NCBI GenBank assembly: GCA_046498385.1
Contig: JAWOAU010000082.1
Coordinates: 1-25,645, forward strand
Origin: Halarchaeoplasma sp046498385
GTDB taxonomy: Archaea > Thermoplasmatota > Thermoplasmata > Halarchaeoplasmatales > Halarchaeoplasmataceae
Direction of reading: 5' to 3'
Length of the DNA stretch: 25,645 nucleotides
Shown here: in pieces, positions 14,198 to 22,948 of the stretch
Layout: every line of letters starts with the position of its first letter
Numbering within the stretch: position 1 is the first letter of the stretch
Position numbers and translations under genes: made by a program
The notes under the pieces: generated by a model
The model's database searches: none
Told to the model about the DNA's origin: nothing
Seen by the model: only the letters and a program-made list of their open reading frames with translations

Positions 14198-16114
14198 ATG
14201 GGATGTCACGTGGATTCTATAGCAGAAAAACTTGCGGAAAAGCAAAAGGAAATATCCATCGGCGAATTCTTCGAACGGAACAAACACATCTTGGGGTTTG
14301 ATTCTCTGACCAAATCTATGGTCACCGCCGTAAAGGAAGGTGTGGATAATTCACTGGATGCCTGCGAAGAGGCAGATATACTTCCTGACATAACAGTGGA
14401 GATCGAAGAGGTGGATGACAAGGAATACAGGGTGGCGGTGGAGGACAACGGTCCGGGAATAGTGAAACGCAATATACCTGATGTTTTTGCAAAGCTGCTC
14501 TACGGTGCCCGGTTCCATGATGTTAGGCAGAGCCGAGGTCAGCAGGGAATAGGCGTGTCGGCGGTGGTGATGTACGGCCAGTTAAGTACCGGCAGAGCGA
14601 CTACCGTTAGATCTAAGGTGAAAGAAAAGGACTACGCCGTGGAGATGGAGATCACCATGGATACAAAGAAAAACGAGGGTGAGATAATTTCACAGGATGT
14701 GGTCCTCTGGGATCAAAAAGAACATGGTACCCGATTTGAGACCACTATAAAGGGACTGCTGCGCAGTGGTGACCACTCCATATTCGAGTACCTGAAAAAT
14801 ACCGCCATAGTAAATCCCCACGCCAAGATAACCTTTGATCGTGACGGAGAGACCACCGTGTTCAAAAGAGCGACGGATAAGCTGCCGCCTCCTACCATCG
14901 CGGTGAAACCCCATATCGAGGGGATCGAGCTCGGTACCTTTGTAAAGATGGCAAAGGAAAGTAAAAGGCGGAAACTGAGCTCGTTTTTAGTCAACGAATT
15001 CAGCAGGATAAGCTACCGCACCGCTCGACAAATATGTGACGCCGCAGGTGTAGATGAAAATAAGGGCCCGGGAGAGGTGTCCCTAGGTGAGTGTAAGAAG
15101 CTGCTTGCGGCCGCAGGCGAGGTAAAGATAATGGCTCCGGAAACCGACTGCCTTTCTCCCATACGTAGTATGCTGATCAAGAAGGGCTTGAAAAACGTGT
15201 TGAAAGGCTATCGACCGGAATTCTACGCACCGCCTACCACCAGAGAACCCTGTGTTTACAGTGGTAACCCCTTTCAGGTAGAAGTAGGATTGGTCTATGG
15301 GGGGGACCTGCCCTCCGAAGGAGCGGTGGATGTGCTGAGATTCGCTAATAGGGTACCCTTACTGTACAAGAAAAGCGGCTGTGCTACCACCACCGCGATA
15401 AAGAATATCGACTGGCGAATATACGGTCTGGATCAGAGGGGCGGAAGGGGGATGCCATCGGGTCCGGCTATAATACTGGTACATGTGGCTTCCACCCGAG
15501 TACCGTTTACGTCCGAGGCAAAGGAGGCTATAGCCGATATACCAGAGGTGGTCGAAGAGATAGAGAGGGGGCTCCGGGAGTGTGCCCGGTACATGCGGAC
15601 TCACCTGAACAAGGAGAAAAGAAGAAAGAAGGTCTCGCGCAAGTTTATGATCGTTAGGGACATACTTCCGATGATAGCTGAGAAATCCGCGGTTATCGTG
15701 GGTAAGGACCCGCCGCCCTTGGATAAAGTGATGACCAAGATAATGGGGGTGGTTTACGTTGAGAGTTCCCATGAATGGTCAAAGAAACACTGTAGTGTGT
15801 CCATAGACATAAACAACTACACGCCGCGCAAAAGAAAACTGAAGATGTACATGGAAAAACCTTATCCCGATAACGCAGCCATGAATGCGGTTCCAGAGCC
15901 AAAATACGACGGAGAGTACTTGGAGTGGGAGCTGGAGACCCTTAAACCCTCCGGACTGGCGGAGATACGCTTCAAGTTCAACGGTGGATTGAAGAAAGAA
16001 GATATGGAGGGGCTAGAGCTGTATATCGAAGGGGTAGACGGCAGCAAGTTGATCGGGGCCGAGCCGCTACCAGACGACTGGAACGTTGAGATGGCGGAGA
16101 TAGAGAAGGGGTGA
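14198..16114 (+). CDS. top6B: DNA topoisomerase VI subunit B
   Basis: ATPase subunit of the A2B2 type IIB topoisomerase, which relaxes and decatenates DNA. The 638-aa product carries the GHKL ATP site (EGVDNSLDA at 48-55 with Asn51; EDNGPGI at 82-88; LLYGARF and SRGQQGIGVSA lid). A helix-two-turn-helix region follows (around 265-320), then the transducer domain (YSGNPFQVEVGLVYGG; HVASTRVPFTSEAKEAI, including the switch lysine) and a C-terminal immunoglobulin-like domain. Start 14198 has GGTGA upstream and gives the usual N-terminus; the longer frame overlaps ncsA. top6A follows after 7 bp. The assignment is secure. Confidence 0.97.
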   Translation: MGCHVDSIAEKLAEKQKEISIGEFFERNKHILGFDSLTKSMVTAVKEGVDNSLDACEEADILPDITVEIEEVDDKEYRVAVEDNGPGIVKRNIPDVFAKLLYGARFHDVRQSRGQQGIGVSAVVMYGQLSTGRATTVRSKVKEKDYAVEMEITMDTKKNEGEIISQDVVLWDQKEHGTRFETTIKGLLRSGDHSIFEYLKNTAIVNPHAKITFDRDGETTVFKRATDKLPPPTIAVKPHIEGIELGTFVKMAKESKRRKLSSFLVNEFSRISYRTARQICDAAGVDENKGPGEVSLGECKKLLAAAGEVKIMAPETDCLSPIRSMLIKKGLKNVLKGYRPEFYAPPTTREPCVYSGNPFQVEVGLVYGGDLPSEGAVDVLRFANRVPLLYKKSGCATTTAIKNIDWRIYGLDQRGGRGMPSGPAIILVHVASTRVPFTSEAKEAIADIPEVVEEIERGLRECARYMRTHLNKEKRRKKVSRKFMIVRDILPMIAEKSAVIVGKDPPPLDKVMTKIMGVVYVESSHEWSKKHCSVSIDINNYTPRKRKLKMYMEKPYPDNAAMNAVPEPKYDGEYLEWELETLKPSGLAEIRFKFNGGLKKEDMEGLELYIEGVDGSKLIGAEPLPDDWNVEMAEIEKG

Positions 16115-16121
16115 ACAGAGT

Positions 16122-17213
16122 ATGGAAAAAAGACACAAGGACGCTATGAAAAGTTTAGAGGATATCGCCGAACAATTTTACGATCAAATGGACGGGGGAA
16201 ATATCCCGGAGATGAAGATATCTACTCGGAGCAAGAGCAACATAGTATTCAACAAAAAATTAGGTGTGTGGAAGTACGGGAAGTCAAAGAGTTCCCGCTC
16301 AGCCAAGAAGTTAAGCGGAGCAAGGATGATCTTACGGACACTCTACATGCTTGATTTTATAAGAGAGATGATCGACGATGATAAATCCTCCACCCTCAGG
16401 GAGATGTACTACATATCCGAGGGGTGGGAAAAGGCAAAGTTCGGGGATCAGAAGGAGTCCGATAGATTGGCCGAGGATATGGAGATAGTAACAGATTGTC
16501 TGCGTGAGGACTTCAAACTGCGCCCTGAAGAGGACGGTGCTAGACTCATCGGGGATATAACCATAAAAGAGCGCACCCGGAAGGGAGATATACGAAAGAT
16601 CAACTGCAGGGACGATGTAGGCGACTCCGGTTATACCATCCCCTATAACGTTGAAGAGGATAAGGTAAACTTTGATGATATAGGTGTAGACTTTATAATT
16701 GCCGTGGAAACCGGCGGTATGTTCGATCGTCTGGTTGAGAACGGTTTCGATGAGAGTGCCAACGCTTTGCTCATACACCTCAAAGGACAGCCCGCACGTT
16801 CTACAAGAAGGGTTATGAAGAGACTGAACGAAGAAGAGGGACTACCGGTGATTGTCTTCACCGACGGGGACCCATGGAGCTTTAGGATATTCGCCAGTAT
16901 TGCCTACGGTGCCATCAACAGTGCGCACCTGTCTGAGTTTTTAGCCACTCCCACCTCGGAGTACGTAGGTATAACCGCCAGCGACATACTGAACTATGAT
17001 CTTCCTACGGATAAGTTGAGCAAGAACGATAGGACCGCCTTACAGCAGGAACTGGATGACCCCAGATTCAACACACGTTTCTGGAAGGACGAGATCGAAA
17101 CCATGCTGGAGATAAACAAAAAGGCGGAACAGCAGGCACTAGCAAAGTACGGCCTGGATTACGTTACCGATGTGTATCTGCCTGAAAAATTAGGTGAACT
17201 GGGCTTGCTTTAA
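16122..17213 (+). CDS. top6A: DNA topoisomerase VI subunit A (Spo11-like)
   Basis: DNA-cleaving subunit, homologous to eukaryotic Spo11. In 363 aa the 5Y-CAP domain carries REMYYISEGW (93-102) with the catalytic tyrosine at 96/97, and the Toprim domain carries Glu196 (AVETGGMFDRL) and Asp248/Asp250 (FTDGDPWSFRI) for magnesium. GGGGTGA precedes the start, and the gene begins 7 bases after top6B ends, so subunits are made together. The TDGDPWSFRI form is one I associate with halophile and methanogen sequences. Its stop codon overlaps that of the convergent aspartate dehydrogenase gene. The assignment is secure. Confidence 0.97.
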   Translation: MEKRHKDAMKSLEDIAEQFYDQMDGGNIPEMKISTRSKSNIVFNKKLGVWKYGKSKSSRSAKKLSGARMILRTLYMLDFIREMIDDDKSSTLREMYYISEGWEKAKFGDQKESDRLAEDMEIVTDCLREDFKLRPEEDGARLIGDITIKERTRKGDIRKINCRDDVGDSGYTIPYNVEEDKVNFDDIGVDFIIAVETGGMFDRLVENGFDESANALLIHLKGQPARSTRRVMKRLNEEEGLPVIVFTDGDPWSFRIFASIAYGAINSAHLSEFLATPTSEYVGITASDILNYDLPTDKLSKNDRTALQQELDDPRFNTRFWKDEIETMLEINKKAEQQALAKYGLDYVTDVYLPEKLGELGLL

Positions 17214-17974
17214 ATCCCTATCCAAACCTTACTGCAGAGCTTTCTCACCGCGGCCGCCGCAGATAAAGCCGCAAGGTAGCTCGTACCTGGATTATCTGGT
17301 GAAGGAACGTTCCTTGAAATCCCAACCAGTTCACCTGCAGGACCTTGGAAGCGTATCTCGTGAATATTCTGATCTATATCCGGGTCACAGACCAGTTTTA
17401 TCTCGGTTTTTTGGAATCCGGCCGATGCCAGACTTAAAGTGGCGGCTACGTTAACGTTCTTTGGAAAGCGTTTTACCGCCTCGGCGGCGGGTCCTTGGAA
17501 TACGACCGTGTTTTTGTCAACCTCCATATTCAAGGACTTTGGGGGCTTGCGGGTGGTCAGAGTGACCTTTTCGATGCCTGCGTGGGACGCGTTTACTACG
17601 GCGTCGAGGCCACAGAGCGCACCGGTGGGCAAATAGATACGGTTTTTTCCAGATGCGCTGTAAAGGGCGTCCCTCAACCCCTCATCCACCAATGCACCCA
17701 CGCTCATGATGACCAACTCGGCACCTGCTTCCAGTGCCTGAAGGCCGTATTCCTTGACCGCTTCTTGAGACGCCGCTTCTACCACCAGGTCCACTTGTTT
17801 TAAAGCGTAGTTTAGGTCGGAAACCGGCTGTACTTTTTTATACCGGCGCTCTAGTTGTTTGATATTTGGACGGTGGCGGTCCATCACAAAACAGGTTTTC
17901 ACACACTCCATATCCTGGCATTCCTTGACAACAACGGAACCTATTGATCCTGCGCCGATTACAAGAACGTTCAT
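17210..17974 (-). CDS. nadX: L-aspartate dehydrogenase
   Basis: Oxidises L-aspartate to iminoaspartate with NAD(P), the oxygen-independent first step of quinolinate and NAD synthesis. The 254-aa product has GAGSIG (7-12), EAASQEAV (66-73), PTGALCGLDA (117-126), FPKNVNVAATLSLAS (170-184) and a terminal NPGTSYLAALSA block. His205 probably corresponds to the catalytic histidine of the Archaeoglobus enzyme. nadA and nadC are not adjacent. A TATA box about 27 bp upstream suggests a leaderless message. It converges on top6A with overlapping stops (a shared TTTAAA). The family call is strong. Confidence 0.92.
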   Translation of the reverse strand: MNVLVIGAGSIGSVVVKECQDMECVKTCFVMDRHRPNIKQLERRYKKVQPVSDLNYALKQVDLVVEAASQEAVKEYGLQALEAGAELVIMSVGALVDEGLRDALYSASGKNRIYLPTGALCGLDAVVNASHAGIEKVTLTTRKPPKSLNMEVDKNTVVFQGPAAEAVKRFPKNVNVAATLSLASAGFQKTEIKLVCDPDIDQNIHEIRFQGPAGELVGISRNVPSPDNPGTSYLAALSAAAAVRKLCSKVWIGI

Positions 17975-17995
17975 ATTTCCTGGTTAACATCCAAG

Positions 17996-18006
17996 CTATA
18001 AATAGG
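17996..18006 (-). promoter_or_regulatory. TATA box of nadX
   Basis: CCTATTTATAG on the minus strand, centred about 27 bp before the ATG at 17974. Confidence 0.55.
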
Positions 18007-18085
18007 TTTGGAAGGAAGAGTGATTCGATCGATGAAAGATGATGTCCGTGATAATATTCAAATATGCTCTCTCAAATAACCCCTC

Positions 18086-18811
18086 ATGGAGGAACTTTAT
18101 CCATGGATCGGAGCCTGCGTTGGCTTAGTCGCCCTTGGCTGTGTGTGGGCCGTGATGACGGGACTCAAAGAACGGCGTGATGTTCTTAATTCACTGGATA
18201 TGGATTATGGAATAAGTGAAGATGATGACCTACCGGGATTCCCCTTACAATCCCTGGTTTATGTTACGGTGGCCGTACCGGCCTTGATCTACTCCTTGTT
18301 GTTGACCACGTTGATATGGATATTCAGTCCTCTTACGGATATTCAGGTCACGGTGGCTAAAGGCGCACTCCTTTGTTTGGGCCTAAGCGCTCTTTTCGGC
18401 AACTTGGGCCGCAGTTTGATGTACCGTGAGGCCACGGAGGGCATAGGTAGATCGGAACATAAGAAACAGCTTTTTGGAAAGTATATGGTATTCCTGGTCT
18501 TACCGGAAACGGTGGTTATACACGGACTTCTGATCTCCATCCTCGGCTTGGTAGGCAGCGGTGCTTTAGATGGAAATTTCGCTCCTTCTCCCGTAGCGAT
18601 AGACGCTTACTTTCAGGCTTGTGTGATCCTCGGTATATCCGCAGCTGCTGCTATATTCGTCGGCACCTCTTTCCGCAGAGCTCCGTCTTTGATCGAATCG
18701 CCGGAAAAATTCCCACAAAAGATAATCAGTACGGCTGTGCCTATGGTGATCAACATCCTTGGTCTAGCCGTGGCAATATGGTTGATGGTGGACAGCGGTT
18801 TTTTCGGTTAG
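18086..18811 (+). CDS. Six-helix protein with three rotor c-subunit-like (V/A-ATPase K) hairpins
   Basis: Integral membrane protein, 241 aa, six helices at about 7-27, 56-80, 88-111, 130-156, 172-196 and 211-236. Even-numbered helices repeat the same pattern at regular spacing: VAVPALIYSLLL (Pro65-Ala66), LVLPETVVIHGLL (Pro140-Glu141) and TAVPMVINILGLA (Pro219-Met220). The middle one closely matches the ion-binding helix of V/A-type ATPase proteolipids (PET-x3-x-GLLI), and helix 3 has the small-residue GLSALFGNLG packing of such hairpins. Only the middle repeat keeps the carboxylate. No atp genes are nearby. A TATA-like TTCAAATA lies about 25 bp before ATG. An orphan triple-hairpin K-like protein is my inference; an unrelated membrane protein is possible. 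Confidence 0.6.
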   Translation: MEELYPWIGACVGLVALGCVWAVMTGLKERRDVLNSLDMDYGISEDDDLPGFPLQSLVYVTVAVPALIYSLLLTTLIWIFSPLTDIQVTVAKGALLCLGLSALFGNLGRSLMYREATEGIGRSEHKKQLFGKYMVFLVLPETVVIHGLLISILGLVGSGALDGNFAPSPVAIDAYFQACVILGISAAAAIFVGTSFRRAPSLIESPEKFPQKIISTAVPMVINILGLAVAIWLMVDSGFFG

Positions 18812-18848
18812 GTCGCTTTAGACGCAAAACTCCCGCAAATGAGCAGTA

Positions 18849-20294
18849 TTATCCTCTCCAGTGATAATTCGGGGTGTCCTCGGTGATCTCTATGTTGTGA
18901 GGATGACTTTCGTTCTTTCCCCCCTCACTTATCTCGTAAACTTCGGTCTGGCGGATTTCACCTATATTCCTTGCGCCCAGGTGTCCCATGCTGGATTTTA
19001 TTCCGCCGACTATCTGATGTATGACTTCCGATATGGTTCCCTTATACGGTACAAGCCCTTCTACGCCTTCAGGTATGTACTCCTCCCGGCTTTCGAAATG
19101 CTGGCCGTATCGGTTCTTTTCACGCTTCTCCAGTGCTGAAATAGAGGCCATTCCTCTGTATTCTTTGTACTTTCGCCCCCCCCTGAAAACGATCCTGCCC
19201 GGCGATTCTTCCGTCCCGGCTAACATGTTACCTAGCATCACACAATCCGCACCGCAGGCCAGGGCTTTAGCGGCATCACCACTGTAGCGGATCCCCCCGT
19301 CGGCTATCACGGAGATATTTTCTTCCTTCGCAACCTCATAAACATTCATTATAGCGGTTATTTGAGGTACGCCTATACCCGAAACTATCCTTGTGGTACA
19401 GATCGAACCTGGCCCGATCCCTACACGTAATGAGTCCGCACCGGCGTCTATCAACGCTCTGGCACCTTCACCCGTTGCAATATTTCCGGACATAAGGTTT
19501 ACTTCAAAGCTTTCACTTATATCCTTAGTTGCCTCTATGACGTCCTTGGAGTTACCATGGGCGGTGTCGATGACTATGAGGTCCACACCAGCTTCGACCA
19601 GGGCTTCAACCCTATCGAATTCGTCCGGGCCTACGGCAGACCCCACCATGAGTTGACCGTTCTCGTCCATGGTCGCCTGGGGATGTTCTTTCTTCTTCTC
19701 TATGTCCCTAACGGTTATAAGTCCCTGGAGCCTGCCTTCGTCGTCTACCAGTGGAAGTTTTTCTATCTTGTTTTTGTTGAGTATGGCTTTGGCTTGGCTC
19801 ATATCCGTGTCCGGACCAGCCGTGACCAATTCCGAACTCATGATCTCATCGACATACTTGTGCAGTTCGGTTTCAAACCGCAGATCTCTTTTGGTGACTA
19901 TTCCTATCAATTTCCCGTCCTTGATCACCGGCAGCCCTGAGATGTTTTTCTCATCCATTATTTTCTTGGCTTCTAACGCTTTAATATCCGGAGAAACGAT
20001 GTACGGATTACGGATGATCCAGTTCTCCGACCTTTTCACTTTCTTCACCATCTCTACCTGTAATTCGGTGTCTAGGTTGCGGTGTATGATACCCAATCCC
20101 CCCTCTCTTGCCATGGCGATAGCCATCTTACCACCGGTGACCTTATCCATAGGAGAGCTCAATATCGGCACCCTTAATTCGATCTTTTTGGTCAACCTAC
20201 TTGTGATATCTATATGTTCTCTCTTTAGGTCGGTACTTCGAGGAATAAGCAGTATATCGTCAAAGCTGAGGCCTTTTTCTATCTTCATGGTCAT
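18849..20294 (-). CDS. guaB: Inosine-5'-monophosphate dehydrogenase
   Basis: Oxidises IMP to XMP with NAD, the committed step to GMP. Full length at 481 aa: a TIM barrel interrupted by two CBS domains (about 95-200). Catalytic Cys299 lies in GIGPGSICTTRI, ADGGIRYSGD (331-340) binds phosphate, and YRGMAS (379-384) and the EGVEGLVPYKG flap (409-419) follow. The N-terminal GLSFDDILLIPRS is typical. A weak TATA-like TACTTATCC lies about 27 bp before ATG 20294; ATG 20288 is a possible alternative. The gene converges on the c-subunit-like gene with 37 bp between. The assignment is secure. Confidence 0.97.
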   Translation of the reverse strand: MTMKIEKGLSFDDILLIPRSTDLKREHIDITSRLTKKIELRVPILSSPMDKVTGGKMAIAMAREGGLGIIHRNLDTELQVEMVKKVKRSENWIIRNPYIVSPDIKALEAKKIMDEKNISGLPVIKDGKLIGIVTKRDLRFETELHKYVDEIMSSELVTAGPDTDMSQAKAILNKNKIEKLPLVDDEGRLQGLITVRDIEKKKEHPQATMDENGQLMVGSAVGPDEFDRVEALVEAGVDLIVIDTAHGNSKDVIEATKDISESFEVNLMSGNIATGEGARALIDAGADSLRVGIGPGSICTTRIVSGIGVPQITAIMNVYEVAKEENISVIADGGIRYSGDAAKALACGADCVMLGNMLAGTEESPGRIVFRGGRKYKEYRGMASISALEKREKNRYGQHFESREEYIPEGVEGLVPYKGTISEVIHQIVGGIKSSMGHLGARNIGEIRQTEVYEISEGGKNESHPHNIEITEDTPNYHWRG

Positions 20295-20355
20295 CTGGTT
20301 GGTCAGTGCGAAGGGGGGATAAGTAGTTTTCTTTGAACACCATGCCGCTAAAAAG

Positions 20356-20520
20356 GTGGGATCACTCTTTCAAGAACTGAAAAACCCTTTCTATCTTCTT
20401 TTCACGGCTGGTTTACGGCATCCTGGTAAACGACCTGCCGGTGATGACCGCCAACATTATCACACTGATGTTTTCCCTTGTGATCTCGTTGTCCATGATC
20501 AGATACCAGCGCTCCGCCCT
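20356..20520 (+). pseudogene. Frameshifted C-terminal remnant of a SemiSWEET sugar transporter
   Basis: Two frames together spell the second half of a SemiSWEET (PQ-loop/MtN3) protein. From 20356 one frame reads ELKNPFYLLFTAGL; from about 20408 another reads LVYGILVNDLPVMTANIITL and continues MFSLVISLSMIRY. In intact SemiSWEETs these blocks are joined by a few more residues (VLW-type) in a single frame and are preceded by a first helix with the PQ motif. Here the first helix is absent and a stop lies just upstream in the second frame. Loss of the first half plus a frameshift with a small deletion explains the pattern. The second frame runs on into the DUF454 frame. Confidence 0.65.
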
Positions 20521-20596
20521 GGACGGTATCTATCGGGGCATCACCTTAGAAAGCTTTTTTACTCTCTTCCCCGATATATACAAAAAGGTATTTGTT

Positions 20597-21022
20597 ATGT
20601 TTAAACGTAAGCCGAGGACGTATAAGGTTCAAGTATCCCCTGACCCGGTAGTAAGGTTCCTTTATTTCGTAGGCGGAACCTTTTTTCTCGCTGTAGGTAT
20701 GGTCGGCATAGTAGTACGGCTTTTGCCGACCACACCTTTTTTACTCCTTTCCGCCGGTTGCTACTCCAAGAGCTCGGAAAGATGCCACCGGTGGCTTTTA
20801 AACAACAGGTTGTTCGGATCCTACATAAAAAATTATATGGCTGGGAATGGTATCTCGTTAAAAGTAAAATCTTTGATCTTAGTGGCGCTATGGGTCTCCA
20901 TATCGTTTTCAGCTTTCTTCGTGGTAGACATGCTGCTCATACGAGTTTTATTGGTGGTGATAGCCGTGGGAGTTACAGTTCATATCTTAACCCTACCCAC
21001 TCATACAACCGAAAAAAATTAA
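20597..21022 (+). CDS. DUF454 (YbaN-like) inner membrane protein
   Basis: Small membrane protein of unknown function, 141 aa. The DUF454 signature is clear: VGIVVRLLPTTPFLLLSAGCYSKSSERCHRWLLNNRLFG (38-74 region), then YIKNYMAGNGISLKVK and two closing helices (about 92-110 and 113-132); the first helix spans 20-41. Start 20597 has AAGGT about 7 bases upstream and gives the usual family length. The frame is open further, to 20441, but that extension is the SemiSWEET remnant. Its last codons overlap the catalase promoter. The family is firm; the start is moderate. Confidence 0.85.
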   Translation: MFKRKPRTYKVQVSPDPVVRFLYFVGGTFFLAVGMVGIVVRLLPTTPFLLLSAGCYSKSSERCHRWLLNNRLFGSYIKNYMAGNGISLKVKSLILVALWVSISFSAFFVVDMLLIRVLLVVIAVGVTVHILTLPTHTTEKN

Positions 21023-21025
21023 ATA
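21011..21025 (+). promoter_or_regulatory. BRE/TATA promoter of catalase
   Basis: CCGAAAAAAA (BRE-like, from 21009) runs into TTAAATA (21019-21025). Initiation is predicted near 21048, leaving a short leader with an AGAGGGA ribosome site before ATG 21074. The box overlaps the DUF454 stop codon. Confidence 0.6.
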
Positions 21026-21073
21026 CGCTGTGTATCATCTGTTCTAAAAAGATGAACGGATAGAGGGATAAAA

Positions 21074-22573
21074 ATGACTGAGAAAAAAAAATTTACCACT
21101 AATACCGGAAAGCCAGTTGATAACGATCTGAATTCTATGACCGCAGGTGAAAAGGGTCCGGGCCTGATCCAAGATATGCACTTATTGGATAAGCTTGGGC
21201 ATTTCGACAGAGAACGTATACCTGAACGTGTGGTTCATGCAAAGGGTGCGGGAGCCCACGGTTACTTCGAGGTGACCAACGACCTCAGCGAGTACACACG
21301 GGCAAAGTTCCTTTCTAAGGTAGGAAAGCGGACTGAAATTTTCGCTAGGTTTTCCACAGTGGGCGGGGAAAGGGGTTCGGCGGACTCCGCCCGTGACCCT
21401 AGGGGGTTTGCTGTTAAATTCTACACCGAGGAAGGAAACTACGATATGGTTGGTAACAACACACCCATATTTTTCATCAGAGACGCCATGAAGTTTCCTG
21501 ACTTTATCCACACTCAAAAACGAAATCCCAAGAGCAACCTGAAGGACCCAGATATGTTTTGGGATTTTCTTTCACTTACACCGGAATCAATACATCAAGT
21601 GACCATACTTTTCTCAGACAGAGGGACCCCAAAAAGTTACAGGCATATGAACGGATACAGCAGTCATACCTTCATGTGGTACAACGAAGAGGGAGAACAC
21701 GTGTGGGTGAAATATCACTTCAAAACCGATCAGGGTATAAAGAATCTAACTCGGCAGGAGGCGGACAAACTTGCAGGTGAAGATCCGGACCACGCCACCC
21801 GGGACCTTTTCCAGAGTATCGAGAAGGGGGAATATCCTTCTTGGAGTGTATATGTTCAGATAATGACCCCTGAAGAGGCTGAGGAATATCGTTTCGATCC
21901 CTTTGATATTACCAAGGTCTGGCCCCACGAAGATCATCCGGTCATACCGTTGGGTAAGATGGTTTTGAATAGAAATCCGAAGAATTACTTCACAGAAGTT
22001 GAACAAGCGGCATTTTCTCCCGGTAATTTTGTTCCGGGTATAGGCCCGTCTCCGGACAGACTACTGCAGGGACGGCTGTTCAGCTATCACGATACCCACA
22101 GACACAGACTGGGTGCCAACTATCAGCTGCTCCCTATAAACGCACCAAAAGCCGCCGTTAACAACTATCAGAGAGACGGCCCGATGCGCTGCGACGACGG
22201 GGGTGAGGGACCGAATTACTGGCCCAACAGTTTCCAAGGACCTGATCCCGACTCCGACTATGCACTACCCGAGATAGATATTAGCGGCATGGCTAAAAGG
22301 CACGAGTACCCCGTCGGAGAGGTGGATTTTGTTCAGCCGGCAGCATTGTTCAACAAAGTGATGGATGAAGAAAATAGGGAACATCTCATAGGAAATATAG
22401 TAGAACACCTCGGAGGAGCACATAAGGATATCCAGCTAAGGCAGACCGCTTTGTTCTACAAGGTAGATCCGAAGTACGGAGAGGGTGTTGCCGAGGGATT
22501 GGAGCTTTCCATGGACGAGGTAAAAAAATTAGCGGAGATGTCTCAGGAAGAACGAGTAAATAAACTTGCGTAG
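21074..22573 (+). CDS. katA: Monofunctional haem catalase
   Basis: Decomposes hydrogen peroxide; small-subunit (clade 3-like) catalase of 499 aa. Catalytic His55 lies in RVVHAKGAGAHGYF, distal Asn128 in VGNNTPIFFIRD, and the proximal haem ligand Tyr338 in RLFSYHDTHRHRLG. The SADSARDPRGFAVKFYTEEG and HMNGYSSHTFMW blocks complete the fold. No signal peptide is seen, so the enzyme is cytoplasmic. It is expressed alone from its own promoter and followed by a hairpin terminator. Catalases are patchily distributed in archaea and often horizontally acquired. The assignment is secure. Confidence 0.98.
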   Translation: MTEKKKFTTNTGKPVDNDLNSMTAGEKGPGLIQDMHLLDKLGHFDRERIPERVVHAKGAGAHGYFEVTNDLSEYTRAKFLSKVGKRTEIFARFSTVGGERGSADSARDPRGFAVKFYTEEGNYDMVGNNTPIFFIRDAMKFPDFIHTQKRNPKSNLKDPDMFWDFLSLTPESIHQVTILFSDRGTPKSYRHMNGYSSHTFMWYNEEGEHVWVKYHFKTDQGIKNLTRQEADKLAGEDPDHATRDLFQSIEKGEYPSWSVYVQIMTPEEAEEYRFDPFDITKVWPHEDHPVIPLGKMVLNRNPKNYFTEVEQAAFSPGNFVPGIGPSPDRLLQGRLFSYHDTHRHRLGANYQLLPINAPKAAVNNYQRDGPMRCDDGGEGPNYWPNSFQGPDPDSDYALPEIDISGMAKRHEYPVGEVDFVQPAALFNKVMDEENREHLIGNIVEHLGGAHKDIQLRQTALFYKVDPKYGEGVAEGLELSMDEVKKLAEMSQEERVNKLA

Positions 22574-22578
22574 CCCTA

Positions 22579-22605
22579 ATCCCCCACTTTTTTAAGTTTG
22601 GGGAT
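22579..22605 (+). terminator. Hairpin terminator of catalase
   Basis: ATCCCC (22579-22584) pairs with GGGGAT (22600-22605), and ACTT with AAGT inside, around a run of six T (22588-22593). It starts just after the stop codon. Confidence 0.55.
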
Positions 22606-22775
22606 ACCCGTGGAACGAGTTCCATTTTATCTTGAGGCATATCTGCCGATAGATGTAAGGAGTTTACTCCTGTATTATCTCTTAACTCATACTATCGAGT
22701 TGGCGGCGCGCCCTGGTGGGGCGCTTTAAGAGCCGTCAGGAATCCCGAAGGTGTGTAAAATATATGTCAATATTT

Positions 22776-22800
22776 ACAGGAAAGCCAGAGGCTTTTCTGT
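22776..22800. repeat. ACAGGAA-family hairpin 1
   Basis: ACAGGAAAGCC pairs with GGCTTTTCTGT across AGA. It is 11 bp if the plus strand is transcribed, counting one G-U pair. Confidence 0.65.
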
Positions 22801-22805
22801 AGACC

Positions 22806-22826
22806 ACAGGAAACACGGTTTCCTGT
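22806..22826. repeat. ACAGGAA-family hairpin 2
   Basis: ACAGGAAAC pairs perfectly with GTTTCCTGT across ACG; 9 bp stem, five bases after hairpin 1. Confidence 0.65.
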
Positions 22827-22948
22827 TAGGTAGCCACGGTTTCTATAGGAAAGTCCCTTTACTGCTTATCTACAGGAATTTCAAGAAGATCCCTTCGAGT
22901 TGAGGAATAGGATATTCCAACTCTCGATAGAACAAGTTCTACCAATAT

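Noticed and set aside
19669..20322. 217-codon open frame antisense to guaB
   Set aside because: It lies opposite unambiguous IMP dehydrogenase; Ser-rich hydrophobic translation is typical of an antisense shadow.
22848..22857. GGAAAGTCCC, resembling the first conserved block of RNase P RNA
   Set aside because: The distant ACAGAA-type partner block and the expected P4 pairing are not found, and the surrounding hairpin chain does not match the RNase P layout.
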